This document shows positions 1 to 12,295 of a DNA stretch of 64,000 nucleotides, in pieces. Source of the DNA: Diplosphaera chodatii (lineage: Eukaryota > Chlorophyta > Trebouxiophyceae > Prasiolales > Stichococcaceae); assembly GCA_032358165.1 (NCBI GenBank), contig JAALGY010000023.1:744001-808000 (forward strand). Reading direction: 5' to 3'. The notes under the pieces were generated by a model, which saw only the letters and a program-made list of their open reading frames with translations, was not told where the DNA came from and searched no databases. The position numbers were made by a program, and so were the translations under genes. Position 1 is the stretch's first letter. Each line of letters starts with the position of its first letter.

Positions 1-1741
1 TCCCAGGAGCGACACCGCCGCATGCGCCGGCTGCCGCTGCACTTCTGCGCCTTGGGCAGGCCCGGCCGCCGGCCGAAGCACTTGGCGCGCAGCTGCTCAA
101 ACAGCGACGTCAGGCGGCCTGCACAGGGCGTCGGGTGACTCTGGACAGGCTGCTCAGGAGGACTGTTTGCAGGAGGCTTGAGCGGTATGGTGCGTGCAAG
201 TGTACATGCAGGAAAGGGGGTACACTAGGGCGACAGAGCCACTCACTGGGCTCGTTCAGCGGCACGGGGTTGTGGAAGGGCAGCAGCCAGGGCGCCCAGC
301 GGCTGTGCTTCGCCGCCAGCATCGCGCCGGTGGCCATGTTGACGGCGCACAGCACCGCCGCGCATGTGGTCACCCATGCCGGCAGCGGCGGCAGAGCCCA
401 TCTGCAGCAGCCCGTACACCATGATTTAGCCTTGACAACACCTTGCGCCATCACAATGCGCCAGCGGGGAACAAGGCGTTGACGATCGCTGAGGCCGTCC
501 TTGCGCAATGTTGGGGGGAAGCCAGCTCGGAGTCCTGGCAAACGGCGCCGTACCGCACCCGCTCCGGCACCCCACGCAGATGGGGTCAGCAACAAGGTAC
601 GTGGCCCACCGCAGTGCTGCCTCGCACCCCCGAGGCCACGTGCATTGTCACGACCGGTCCGCGATGCGCGCTTTGAACCCAAACCTCGAACACCGAGGTC
701 AAGTGCACGAAGAACGCTGCCCGGCCGTGGGGCCTCGATTGTACATTTGCTGCACACTGCGTGCACGCTGGCGACGGTCCACAACGTAGCGCAGACCGGC
801 TCGGGCAAAAGTGGGTCGGGCGCCCGACCGAAGGTGGGCGGAAACAGCTGCCTTCACCGGGCAAACCGCGTCGCGCCGTGCCTTCCAAGCCGGCGACGCC
901 CGGTCTGGGTGAACAATGCCATTACAACAGCACCTGGGCCAGTCGTTAGGGTTGCGTCCCACTGCGGCGCCTACAAGACGTGCCTTGGATCTGGTCCAAA
1001 TATACAATCGTGCACCTCGAGGCAGGCACGGGCAGTCGCGCCCCAAGGTCGTATGCCCATCAGACAGCTGTTGGCAGTGCAGGTGTGGCAAGCAGGCACC
1101 ACAACGCCCTGCAACGCCTGGTTGCCCGAGCGTGCGACCAGTTACGAGACGAAAACCACAGCGACCCCTGACCGCTGCCAGAGCTATCCCCCCACCCAAC
1201 TGCCATTCTAAGGAACAGACGAGCAGCATGCAGCTCGGGCTGCGGCGAGCCAGCCGCCCGTCACGCCAGGATCGCAGGGCTGATGACCTGGTGAATCGAC
1301 CCCAGGCTGAGGCTGTCAACGGGCGCACCTGAGGCCGTCCAGGGCGTAGGCGAAGCCCAGCCAGAGCGCCGCGACGGCGACATTGGCTGCTGTGAGGGTG
1401 TGTGCCGCCGTTTCGCGGCGCTGGCGGGCCGCCAGGGCCTCGGCGGGCAAGCTGTCGCTGTGGTGGAGACGGTCGGTTTCCTTCCGCTCCCTCTGGGCAA
1501 ACACGATCGCCCCGGCGATGGAGAAGCCGACGCTGCAGAAGAGGATGGACGCCGCGCTGATGCCCAGCACGGCGTTCAGCAGCACGAACCTCGCCGCCCG
1601 CTGCACATCGGTCTCAGCCGCTGGGTGGGTGATGCTCAAAGACCTTGGGCTGCTCGACGACAGCGCCCAGCAGGCCACGAGCAGCGTGGCGCCGACGTAT
1701 GTCAGGACCAGCCTCGCGTGCCTCACATGAACGGCCATCAT
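1..1741 (-). CDS. Multi-pass membrane protein, unidentified (3' end outside window)
   Basis: Three exons join in phase on the minus strand: 1741-1329, 401-247 and 118 to the left edge, all with GT-AG borders. The first encodes 137 residues from a double-Met start, with hydrophobic stretches near residues 10-27, 50-80 and 120-136. The second adds another membrane segment (WALPPLPAWVTTCAAVLCAV) and ends in PLNEPS. The third is basic and hydrophilic (LTSLFEQLRAKCFGRRPG) and runs off the window, so the tail is probably soluble. I do not recognise the family. The roughly 930-bp first intron is long for this window. The exon chain is well supported by phase and hydrophobicity; function is unknown. 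Confidence 0.6.
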
Positions 1742-2015
1742 CAGGCGGCCGCGCTGGGGTGGAAGCGAAGTGAGTAGTGCAACACTTGACTGGAGCCAGA
1801 TGCAAGGAGGGTGGCTAATCGCTCAACTGGCGGGGAACTCGCGCCAACAACAGATTGCCTTCTGAGTGACGCTGGCACCTGATAGGCGCTCCTTTCGGTT
1901 ACCATGTACCCAGTTCGACACCTGTGCACCTTTAGGAGCAGCCGCAGTTGCACAACAGGAACCCTACTGACCCTGGATGGCAACATATCACAGACACCCC
2001 ATAAGTTTCAACCCC

Positions 2016-5000
2016 TCAGGCAGGTGCATGGCCGGCCATGGCCGAGTACCGCCGCCCCCCCTGCTGATCCTGCTGCGGCTGCGGCGCATACTCCTGAGGC
2101 TGCGGAGCATCTGGTGGCGGCTGGATGATGATCGGCCGCTTGACAGGCCGCTGCAAGGGCGCGGCGGACGCCTGCGGCTGTGGGGCACTTGGCGCCGGAA
2201 TGCCCTGGTCAGGAGAGTGCGCTTCAGTCATGCGTCCGCAGTACCCGTCGTGTCGTGAATGCGGACGGCGCACAGCAGAGTATGCATGCACCGTGCCCGC
2301 TCTGCTGTTCCTTCCGCGATGTTTCGATCAACAGTGCATGGCAGACAGTGCTCGTGAAGTCAGCACCGATGACACAGCTGCACTGCAGACACTGGCATAC
2401 CTGCGACAGCACAGGCATCGCAGGCAGCGGCGGGTAGCCCATTGCGATGCCGTCCATGCCCTGCACCTCCGCCGCTGGGTAGGCCTGCGGCGCCTGCCCG
2501 TAACTGGCGGTAGGCATGATGTACCCCTGCAGCCATGTCACTCCAGTTGCTGACAAGCAACGCTGAGTGCCAAGAGAACAAGCACACCAGAACGAGGCTT
2601 GACGATGGAAATACGAGATTGTTGGATATAATCTTCAATGTTTATCCTGCAGGGCACCTGTGGTGGCGGTGGGGCAGCAGCGTAGCCATAGGCAGTTGTG
2701 GAAATGTAGCTGCCGGGGGGTGCGGGTGGCGGATACTGCACCGGCTGCGTTCCCGGCTGTGCAACATACACGCCCTGCTGGAAGCCACCACCATATTGCG
2801 GCGCCTTTGACACAGCATGAGGCACGCCAGCATCTCAGACGTCGACAGACTGGCCATTCATAGCATGCAGTCAAGCAAAACAGCAAGCAAGCAAGCATGC
2901 AAGGATTAGTCACTACCCCAGCAATACCTGCTGCTGTGGTTGCGGCATCGGCTGATATTGCTGGTACCCAACCTCCTGTTGCATCGGGGCTGGCGCTTGC
3001 TGCGGCTGCTGCATGTACTGCGAATCATACATCTGGGCCTGCTGCTGCTGCGGCTGCTGATACTGCTGCTGCTGGGGCGGTGGGTGGTGGATATACTGCT
3101 GCTGAGCTTGTTGCTGTTGCGGCATCTGCTGCGGCGGTGCTGCAGGCTGCTGCTGTTGAGGCTGCACATAGTGTTGCTGCTGCTGCTGCTGCTGCATCTG
3201 GTGCTGCGTCGCCACAGCCTGCTGGGCACCTGCCGGCTGCGAATATGAGGGAGCAGGCCCGGGTGGGGGCGACGGCGTGTAGTCCTGAGCAGCAACGTTG
3301 AGGTTGCTCTGCTCAGGCGCCGCTTGGCCGCTCTGCTGCTGCTGCGGAGGCGGCGGCGGCTGCTGCTGCTGCTGCTGCCGGCCACGGCCCCGGCCGTTTG
3401 GCACAGACACGCGTCCCCGGCCGCCGCGACCTCGTCCGCCATATGCAGCAGGGGATGGGCCCGCCGCAGCGGCATACGAGCCCTGCTGCACCTGCTGCCG
3501 CTGCTGCACCATCGGCTGCTGCTGGAGCGTGGGGTAGTCCTCCTCTTCCTGCTCCTGCGCCTGCTGCTCTGCGCCCGCCATCAGCGCCTCCGCAGGGTGG
3601 GGCCCGCCACGGCCGCCCCTGCCACCGTCCTGCCTGCGGCCCCTGCCCCTGCCTCTGCCATAGCCCCTGCCCTCAGCGCCCGGCTGGTAGCCGCTGCTGT
3701 ACGAGCTGCAGTGGCCAGGCAGGACCCATTGGCATGCATGGCACTTTGGTAGCAGACAACACCCTCTGCAGACGATGGCATCAGCTGCAGATGGTGCTGA
3801 CCAGTTGCCAGCCAAGCACAGAAACTGGAGCTGGTCGTCCACCTGTCATGGTAGCTCTCAGCAGGGTGTGCGCCACTGCCATTGAGCTGCTGCTGCTGCT
3901 GGTCATATGCCCCGAGCTGCCCGCCACGGCCCCGCCCCCGGCCTCTGCCGCCGCCACGACCGCCGTGGCTATAGCTCTGGAGGCAAGCAACACCATGTCG
4001 AGGGTCAGTACCACCCCTTGCGCCTCAAACAGGATAGGATCCAAGGCATCTGCTTAATTGGTCCACCAAGGGTGCCACGGGCAGGACGACACCCACTTAC
4101 CAGTGGCACATCATTGTCCGCTTCCGGGGGCAGGCTCAGCGACTCAAACTTGTCGTGCACCCACATATCGTCTGCAGGGCTCCAAAGCTGCTTCTGCTTC
4201 CTCGTGGGCCGCCTAATCAACAGTAGACGCCGGTCACAGCCTCATGGTGATACACGGGCTCGCAGAGGTGGGGCAGTACTGCCAGGCAACAACATGCCTG
4301 CTGTTTATGAACCGTTGCCACAGGGTATGTAACCGACGCACATGACCACACTCACCTAGCCTTGCCCTCCTTGCCGCCATAGCGGTCGTCGTGCATGAAG
4401 AAGGCGCCCGAGGTGGGCACCTCGTAAGGCTCCAGGGGCTTCCGCTCCCGTCCCTGCGCATGCCAGCATGGTGAGCTTCAGTCCTCAGCCCTCTGGGAGG
4501 TGGAACCACCGCCCGCCGGTGCAAGCCACACAGGCTTCAGGGAGACGCTCCCATGTTCCACTCACCACAGGCTTGATCACGCCCGGTGGCGCCTCTGTCA
4601 CATCCGCGGCAACACCGCCCTCGCTGTCCTCCTCGCTCCCCTCCTCCTCATTGCCATCATCCACATACTCCTCGAGCATGCCGCCGCTGCCGTCTGAGCC
4701 CTGCTCATCGCCAGCATCCTCCGCATGCTGCTCGTCGCCCTCGGCGTCTGCCGGCTGGTCGTCGGGCGCATCCAGGTGCGAGCCAGCTGGCGTGGGGTCA
4801 GCGGCCGACGCTGGGGCAAGCCCGGCAGTGGCTGCATCGCCTTCCGGGCCAGGCTGCGCATCGGGCTCTGTTTGAGCTGCTGCAGTGGCCTCGACAGGCT
4901 CAGCAGGCTCAGCCTCCGTGTGTTCGTCTATTGCAGGCTGGCCGGCTGTATCTGTGATTGGGTCTGCTGCTGCAGCAGGCGCATCCCCAGTCACATCTGG

Positions 5001-5553
5001 CTCTGCCGGATCATTGGCTGCCTCTGCAACGTCCTCCGCATCTGCGCCTGTGCGTCGATGCCAAATTGTCAAGAGTCCGTCTCACTAAAGCAGACAGTAA
5101 GCATGTAGTCTGACACCTGCATTGAACAAGGTGACATTGCCAGACGCAACACCTGCGGAGCCAGCAGCGGTCTGGACGGCTGCCTCGGTGGCGTGGCCGT
5201 CGTCCCCGACCGCAGTCGTCTTCGTCACATCAGGCTGTTGTGCAGCTTCGTCTGCGTTGTGCATCGCCAGACGTCAGCAGGAGGAAGCTTTGTGTGGACC
5301 ATTTCAGGCTGCAGTCACGAGCTTGGTGCTGTTACATTCGCATCGCATCGCAGCAAACCCCCGTGAGGCTTGCAAATGGCACACCGTCTTCATCCTCAGA
5401 AACGCTGAACTCCGACTTGTCGTCCCCATCGTCGCCGCTCTGATCCTCTCCACTGACAAATTCATCCTCCTCGTCACTGGCCTCCTGCCGCCGCTCCGGC
5501 ACCACCATGCTGAATCCTTTTGCAGCTGCACCTTGGTTGCAATGTTGGTGCAC
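2016..5553 (-). CDS. CASC3: CASC3/Barentsz (MLN51) exon junction complex protein
   Basis: Core exon junction complex factor that binds eIF4A3 and RNA on spliced mRNA. The N-terminal exons are strongly acidic (SDEEDEFVSGEDQSGDDGDD), then Ala/Pro/Glu-rich (about 5050-4560). The diagnostic Btz (SELOR) domain spans two exons (about 4455-4355 and 4215-4105). It contains PTSGAFFMHDDRYGG, then KQKQLWSPADDMWVHDKFES, matching the family pattern of GxFFxHD..R, basic, LW, W.HDKFE. The C-terminal part (about 3990-2016) is RGG/GRGRG-rich and then very Gln/Pro-rich. Start uncertain: Met at 5553, or the in-frame Met at 5508 (MVVPERRQEASDEED). It lies head to head with the BET gene. The Btz domain makes the identity firm; exon borders inside the Q-rich tail are approximate. 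Confidence 0.85.
3175..3195. repeat. (TGC)7 microsatellite coding for polyGln
   Basis: Seven uninterrupted TGC units. Read on the minus strand they encode a glutamine run in the CASC3 tail. A second run of six TGC units lies at 3361-3378, and much of 3000-3540 is imperfect CAG/CTG. Confidence 0.9.
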
Positions 5554-5912
5554 CCTGCGCTATCAAATCAGTGAATCCAGGCACCAGGTCCAGCAGTTGC
5601 TGCATGATATTTCCTGCGCAGCGGCTTACGATTCATGCGGTAAGCAAACTACCAGATCTGCATAAACCCTACACATGGGAATTTGGTCAAGATGCCGGCC
5701 TCCTTTCGACCCAGCACTTGCCCGTTTCCGTTCTCTTCTGCCCGATCGGAAGTAACACCAGAGCAGATCACCCCAAACTGCGTGTATGCGCTGATTTGGC
5801 AGCTTGTCATGGTCTTTCGACTTACATATCTGCTTGCCATAGTCCTCTAGTCGTCCGCCAGCAGGCCGCAGCCCTGCGTTAGGGCTGCGGCCTGCCAGCA
5901 GGTAGCAACAAT
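5554..5912. promoter_or_regulatory. Divergent promoter region CASC3 / BET gene
   Basis: A 359-bp gap between two divergent start codons must hold the promoters and 5' leaders of both genes. It carries no supported coding exon. A perfect 15-bp inverted repeat sits at its right end, listed separately. I see no clear TATA box. Confidence 0.55.
5861..5895. repeat. Perfect 15-bp inverted repeat upstream of the BET start
   Basis: The left arm (5861-5875) and right arm (5881-5895) are exact reverse complements separated by five bases (GCGTT). The arms are GC-rich (GCAGGCCGCAGCCCT). The hairpin ends 17 nt before the ATG at 5913, so it probably lies in the 5' leader. Confidence 0.85.
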
Positions 5913-8900
5913 ATGACGCAACAACAGCCCACCGATGCTGGTACGTTCTGGTCCAGTGGTCATGTTCTGATGTTTCGTCTACCTGCAAGCCCCTGACCGG
6001 TGTTTCCCTGTGGGTGCAGCGCGCAAGGTGCTGCTGCGACTGGATGATGGCAGCCTCATTGGTGCGTCCGCGACGCTGGGCGTCACCGACGCGTCGACTC
6101 CGGCTGTGGCGCTGGATCCTGCTGAGGCCTTTGCTGCGGGCAAACTCGCGTCGGGGGCGGTGACAAAGCTGGAGGAGCTGCTGCGAAAATTTGCCGAGAA
6201 GTTCCCGACCCGGCACCTGCGCACGGTGGACCTCAAGCGGCGGGCCTCGGATGCTTTTGCAGCGGTGAGTATCATGCTGTTGTTGCCGGCATCACCCGCT
6301 TCCCCCGGTTGAGCTGAGCACCTGGAACGGGCGTTGGATGTTGCGACCCGGCAGGGGGTGCAGGCCTTCTACATACCCCTCTGGTGTCGCAGATGCCACA
6401 GTCATCTGCTATGATGTGTTAGATTTCACAGCTACGGGCATTTGCGCCGTCCTGCTTGGTGACTTGGCTGAGCTTCCACCCCACCGGGGGGGTGTTGGTG
6501 CAGCTCAGCTGGCCATGGTGCATGTTTGCTGCTCTCATGGTCGTGTATCACGCGGGCCTTCGCCACGATAGTCGGCCAGCGCACAGTCGTTGCCGTGAGG
6601 CGGTGCAATCTACGGTTGAGTGCCCTACAGCACGCATGAGGTGCAGTGCGCCGACCCCCTTGCATGCACTCTGTCACAGGAGGACGATGGCAACTTGAGG
6701 CAGCGGAGTGTTGCCGCTACGCCCAGGGCTAACGGGCACGTGTACTTGGGTGCGTCGGCTGTGCACGCCGCACTTGATGGCCGGCGCCATGCCATTCGAG
6801 TACAAGCACCCTAGCTTTTGCCGCACCGCAGGATTGGTATAATGCCAAGCACGCATGTCACACAAAGGCACGTGTGGCTGCGTTGTGTTTGCAGACGACC
6901 CAGGCAGCCCTACGTCCCAAGGCGGCGGCGGCGGCTCTTGGCACGTCGGCGAGTTTGAGGACGTGTGCCTTAGCATCTTGACCGAGAAGCTCTGGCCCAT
7001 GTTTGGGAAGTCGGTCATCTACTTCGACCACCCGGTGGAGACGAATGTGGTGCCAGACTACTATCACGTGAGGGGCTCGCCCTATGCTGTTGCTCTTGAA
7101 AACTTCTGCCGTGGAATGCGGAGTTGCATGCATGTTGCTGGCACACTGCAGCATGCGGTGGTCACTGCGGCTGAACATGCTGTACAGTAGCATCTGCGCC
7201 AGAAGTGTGACAGACTTCCTCAGGCAGTTGCTGTTTTTAACATTCCAGGTTATTCCGCGGGACCAGGCTCGGGATTTGGGCACCATGAAGACCAAGCTCA
7301 TGAGGCGCCGCTACAAGTCGCCACAGGCCTTCTATGATGTAAGGATGATTGTGCTGTTCGTGCTGTTCACCACGTTTTGTGTGCTGCAATACAGCCCTCA
7401 CTTCTGCCTCCTATTGTACACATGTACTGAGCAGTCCTCAGCATTCTGTTGGATGCGCTGCAGGACATGCACCTGTTCTTCCGCAACATCGTGGTGTACA
7501 ATGGTGCGGCCTCTGAGTTTGGGAAGCTCAGTAACAAAGTGGAGAAGATCTTCGAGGACCATTGGGCTGCCTCTGGGCTTGCAGGTGTGCCTACTGTGCA
7601 TTGATGTCGAGGTTTCCATGATGGCTTGTGCCGAAGTCCACAAGGTTGGCCTGGCCTGGGCTACTGCTGTGGCCTTGGGCTCCTCTCTTATGTCCTGCGG
7701 TCGTTTTGACCCATCGCAGGCATTTGCTGTGTAAATTACTGCACGTGCGGCAGGCGTTGAGACATAGCTTGCCGGTCACAGACGCCTGGATGCAGCCGTC
7801 GACATGCGAAGCGTCTGTGGCGGTGCAGGGTCCACGAGGGCGCGGCGGGCGACGGCGGGCATGGCGCGGCCCAAGTACGAGCCCGCCCCGCCCGAAAAGA
7901 AGCCCCTGGCCCGCACCAGCTCAGCACGGTCCGCCGGCCGCTCCCAGCAACCCCGTGCTGCCCCGCCGGTAGGCCCTCGGCGTCGTGCGTGTCTGCTGCG
8001 CATGTCAGCCTACAGATGGGTCTGAGCAGAGCCACATCACAACAGTGTTCCTGTTGCGCATGGAGCCAACTCACCGCCCACAGTCCTGAACTGGTGCCCT
8101 GCATCTGCTGCAGCGGACGCAGAGCGCTGCTGCAAGGGCTCCGCCGAACCGGGGCGAGATGTCACGGGACCGGATGCAGCAGGTGTGCGCACGGCTGCAC
8201 GTGAAGTAGCTTCGCTGCCGGCACCAGTCCAGACCGCCACTGCTGTGCTCCTTGGCATCGCCGACGCTATGGATAAAGCGCTGGCAGTCTACCATGTGCA
8301 GCTGGCGGAGGTGCTGGGCAATCTAGATGGCCAGACGCTGGACGGCGTGCTGCAGATCATCCGGGAGGGCACTGACCTGCCGGCAGACGCAGGTGAGCGT
8401 GTCAATCAATGCCGGGGTCGAGCCCCCTGCCATGGCCAGGGCTGCCGCCCATCCAGCCAGTTGCACTTCAACTTGGATGAGCTGCTGGGAATCCCGACAC
8501 CTTTCTTTGTTGTGTAGGCGGCGAGATGGAGCTCGACTTCGATGCCCTCCCGCATGTGGGTACCATTGCCCCGTGTTCATATGAGGGTTGTGGCAGCACC
8601 CTGCTGTGGCCTACCAAGCACCCTGAGTGCCTCGAGGCACATACAACCTGCTAAATTCCGAGGATTGTGACATGCATACCTTGAGATAAAACTTTCACCT
8701 TGATGCTGTACCTGCTGCAGAATGTGTTGTGGCAGCTGGACGATTACCTGCAGAGCTCGAAGAAGGCACCAGCCGACACCAGCTTCAGGGTGGAGGTGCG
8801 TGGTGGACGGCGCGCAACATGACGGGCTTGCTTGACGGCAGGACAGCTGCATCAGGGTCCAGTCTGATGCTGGTGCTGTTCGTGAAACGGGGAACTGCAG

Positions 8901-8983
8901 GCTGGGTCACACGTCAGTCTTATGCCATGCAGGACCAGTCGGAGAGCGAGGATGAGGAGTCAGGGTCGGACAGCGCTGATTGA
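5913..8983 (+). CDS. BET/GTE-family protein (bromodomain plus NET domain)
   Basis: Chromatin reader that binds acetylated histones. Exon 1 (5913-5940, MTQQQPTDA) joins exon 2 (6020-6264) in phase. A single bromodomain is built from exons between about 6894 and 7585. It contains the PDYY segment, DLGTMKTKLMRRRYKSPQAF and the acetyl-lysine-binding Asn in VVYNGAASEFG. After a basic Pro/Arg linker (about 7800-8000), a NET domain follows (LGNLDGQTLDGVLQIIREG, then ELDFDALP and LWQLDDYLQ). The acidic tail SESEDEESGSDSAD ends at 8983. One bromodomain plus NET is the plant GTE layout; animal BETs have two bromodomains. The exon between 6264 and 6894 (about 6680, EDDGNLRQRSVAATP) is less certain. Confidence 0.85.
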
Positions 8984-9541
8984 CAGGGATGTTGGTCAGG
9001 CTGCCTGGGGTGATGTCGTGCCTGGCGCTTGGCACGGCACAGCCCAGCCCAGCCCAGCCCAGTCGCCTGCTGCTGGCAGGCGGATACTAGCTCTGGCTGT
9101 GCTGGCACTTCATGGTGGCCGGTTTGGATCAACTTCACGGGGCTGTCAGCGTAATGGCGATGTGCAGCAGAAACACAAAGCGTACGTCATGCCGTCACAT
9201 GGCCCTGCTGCTGCTTTTGGGCTGGCATGCACAGCTCTTCAGTCTCAGATTTTGGGTTACGTGCTTTGTCTTCGTCGTCAACGTGATGACAGCTTGCTGA
9301 CGAAAGATATGCTAGCAACATTTACAACTGTGTCGTACCACAGATAGCAAGGCCTGTGATGCACATCCATCATGTCTAGCTATCGACGGCAACTGCTCTC
9401 ACTGTCGAGTGGCATACAACGAACCTCGCACAGATGAAGGCCGTGCTGCCTGCCGATGATCCTCAAGCCTGCAAGGTCGTGCGAGCAATGCAATTAGGGC
9501 GTGGATCAAACGTGCTAGCAGTCTGCCTCAGAGCATTTGCA
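8984..9541. other. Convergent intergenic region, no gene seen
   Basis: 3' flanks of the BET gene (plus) and the coiled-coil gene (minus). It holds a small (AGCCC)4 repeat at 9041-9062. I find no supported exon, tRNA or terminator-like structure. Confidence 0.5.
9041..9062. repeat. (AGCCC)4 simple repeat
   Basis: Four and a half tandem AGCCC units just after the BET stop codon, in the presumed 3' UTR or spacer. Confidence 0.9.
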
Positions 9542-11791
9542 TCACGACCACAGTTCAGATATGCTCAGGTACAGCACATATACAAACCTTGGTGGCAGTT
9601 CTGCAGCAAGTGCCGCAGCAAGCACTGGCGGCGGCACAACGCTCAGTGGATCGGCATGCGCAGTGGTGAGCGCCCGCTGCAGGGTATCCAGCTCGCCGTG
9701 GAGGTCCACCAGCCGCGTGCCGAGTGACTCCATATGGTCATTCGTGAGACGCTGCTTCCTGAGCTGTGCCAGCGCCTCACCACACTGCACACATCAGCAA
9801 ACAGCATTGCAGGGTCAGAAAGCGAAGTCGGGCATCAAATATGACCATCACACCGGAAAGGCAGCAACCGCTTGAACAGTGCAAACGCTGCGCCCAGTCA
9901 AGCTCCCTTCTCACAACAGCAGCAGATGGCTGGCCGGTGCATCTTAAAGACCAGGTTTGCAGCTGTGTTTCAACCGCACCCTGCACCTGGTTCTCCAGGT
10001 CCATGATGCGCTGCTGGTAGCTGGCCTCCTTGTCACGGCTCAGGCCGTTACGAGCCGCCCCGATGGTCCCGCCGCTGCCAGGGTGCAGCTCATCGTACAC
10101 CGCCGTCTTCAGGCGGTGCGCACCCTCATCGAGCGCATGCCTGCAGCGGCACATGTGCTTTCAGCATACCGCTGACAAGCAGCCAGTCCCTGTGCCTCCC
10201 TGCCAGTTGGAAGGGCGTGCAGAGGGTTCCAGGGTGCGAGCGGGGAATTGATCCAGTGATCACGCGCTGCTGTCGCCAGGCCTGAAGGTTGACAGGCTGA
10301 TGTGCTTGCTGGGCGAGGCGGAGCCGGCACGGCCGCTGCTGTGTGGCGTGCCGCGGTCCAGCAGCTCGTCCGACACGCGCTGCAGGTTGTTGCGCTCCTC
10401 TTTGACCTACATTCGCAGAGCATCCCCCCCAGCGCACAACTGATCTGCAGCTCACTTCTGTTGAGCACGCCTTTGTGCTGCTGTGAATCTGCATGTGCAC
10501 ATGGACAGAGGACTCTGGGTTGGAGCACAAGTGTGCACAGCAACAGGGCATACCTGTGCAAGATGCTCCTCCAGCTGCAGGATCCGGGCGTCTCGCTTCT
10601 CGACTGTGCTCCTGAGCCGAGCGCGCTCCTCTCTCAGGCTTTGCACGTCGTCATCCACCTGCAGATTGTGCAGAGACTGTTGAACGTGACACAGCATCAA
10701 GCATCACATCGTCACGCACATGGAAGATGTGCTCTGCCACATGGTGCAGCCCAGGATCTGTGGCCATGCCATGCACGGGAGGCCGATGTCATGCCCGATG
10801 CGTTGCATGCGCGCACCATGAGATCAGTGAGCATGGCATTCTTGGCAATGACCAGCTCCTCGTTGAGGACCTCTAGGTCGCGCAGCCGCTCCTGCAGAAC
10901 CCGCTGGGCAGATGCCGCCACCTGCAACAGGGCCCTGGCCCTACATTCATCATGGGCAGTTCTCTGCGCTTACACGGAGGCTGATGTGCCCGATTGTACG
11001 CGTGGCCACCAGCTCTTATCACAACGGAGAGGGAAGGTCGTCAGACTGCACCTCCAGCTCGGCATGCAGGCGCTGCACTTCAACGGCCAGCTCAACGCCG
11101 GCTGCACTCAGCGAGGTGCCACGGCAGTCGCCAGCTCCTTCATCTGGGTTTTCCGGTTCGTCAGCCTGCAACGTACCACCATCAAACCTACGCAGCCGTT
11201 ACATCCGCATGTACACCAGGTGCTGATCAGACATGGGCAGTGCTCATGCCGTCTGCCCATAAGCTCCCATGCAGATATACAAGCACGGTCTACACCTCAC
11301 CAGGTGCTGGAACTTGCTTCTCAGGCTTGCGCCGGTAGCCGAGCGTGGGCGTTTCACCTCGGCATCGTGAGAATCTTCAGAGGCGACCGACCCGGGTGCT
11401 CCTTGTCATTTAGCAAGTTGGTGGGTATCAGTAACAAGATCACCAGGCGTAACCGCTGACAGTAGTCTGTGCTTCATCTGACCAGCCGCCTTCGAAGTGT
11501 GTGTTACCTCGCTTGCGACCCTTGAGCTTAGAGGTCAGCAGCGCCTCCTGCACCTGCCATTCCGCCTGCTGCGCACGGCTGACCGCAAGATTGCCGTTGA
11601 TTACCTGCGGGATCACCAGTGAGTTTCAACGCATATGTTCCATTTTGCGCATATCGCAACGTTTCCCCGGACGACAGTCAGCCGTTGATGAGGGAACGAC
11701 ACACCTTCAGCTGTTCAAGCGCGCTTGCAATGGCCTCGTCGACTTCAGGTGGTACGTTCAATGGTGCTCGAGGGACTAGACTGTCAAACAT
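9542..11791 (-). CDS. Coiled-coil protein, unidentified
   Basis: Exon 1 (11791-11705) starts MFDSLVPRAPLNVPPEVDEA and ends LEQLK before GTGTGT. Later exons join in phase: VINGNLAVSRAQQAEWQVQE, then DSHDAEVKRPRSATG, RVLQERLRDLEVLNEELVIA, DVQSLREERARLRSTVEKRD, VKEERNNLQRVSDELLDRG, a Ser-rich linker (SSGRAGSASPSKH), YQQRIMDLENQ and a final exon beginning CGEALAQLRKQRLTNDHMES. The last exon ends in SISELWS. Heptad-like Leu spacing and high Glu/Arg/Gln content predict long coiled coils broken by a disordered Ser/Pro segment. No catalytic domain or membrane segment is visible. The exon near 11160-11060 is the least certain. The family is not recognised; a structural, centrosomal or tethering role is only a guess. 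Confidence 0.7.
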
Positions 11792-12295
11792 GGTGACTCT
11801 ACAGAGTACAAGCAGCGTGACCCCTCGGCGCCATGCACTGCTGATGAATGAATGACGTGCAGGTGTCGAGTCGTCAGCTGACGCAGAAGCCGCTTGCTGG
11901 CGGCGGGGTGCTGAGCCTCATGCAGACCATAGTATGAGTTTGCTCGCAAGCCGTGCTTTGAACGTAACAGTGGTAAGGTTGGCTGCAGAGACGAGGGCCT
12001 CGTAACGCTTTGACTACTCCAATAAACACCAGTTACACTGTTGACGATCTGTTCCTGAGGGCGTGACTGCTGGCAGACTTGCTCAAATGAAGGTAAACGG
12101 CTTCCAGGGAGCCCTTGGCGGCTATCATTGCTCGCAGCAGGGCCGCACCGTCTGCTACCCACCAGCTGAGCTGGCAGTGAGCTGGCAGCCCGTGCAAGAT
12201 CTAGACCATGTAGCAGAGGCAAGCACACCGCGGCCGTTCTGGGTTCCTGCATTCGTCACTTTCTAAACACCTTGACCCGATATATTTGCTGCTGA
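11792..12295. promoter_or_regulatory. Divergent promoter region, coiled-coil gene / GPC acyltransferase
   Basis: A 504-bp gap between divergent start codons. It has a CCAAT motif near 12018 and an AT-rich TATATTT at about 12281, very close to the plus-strand ATG. No supported coding exon is seen. Confidence 0.45.

Noticed and set aside
2897..3537. Plus-strand frames rich in Leu, Ala or Cys
   Set aside because: They are mirror translations of the CAG/CTG-rich CASC3 tail, where all frames stay open because of the repeat.
5626..6216. 196-codon minus-strand open frame
   Set aside because: It is antisense to exon 2 of the BET gene and to the divergent promoter, with no recognisable motif.
10302..11459. 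385-codon plus-strand open frame
   Set aside because: It is antisense to the coiled-coil gene, whose minus-strand exons join in phase with good splice sites. The frame runs through both its exons and introns and looks like no protein family.
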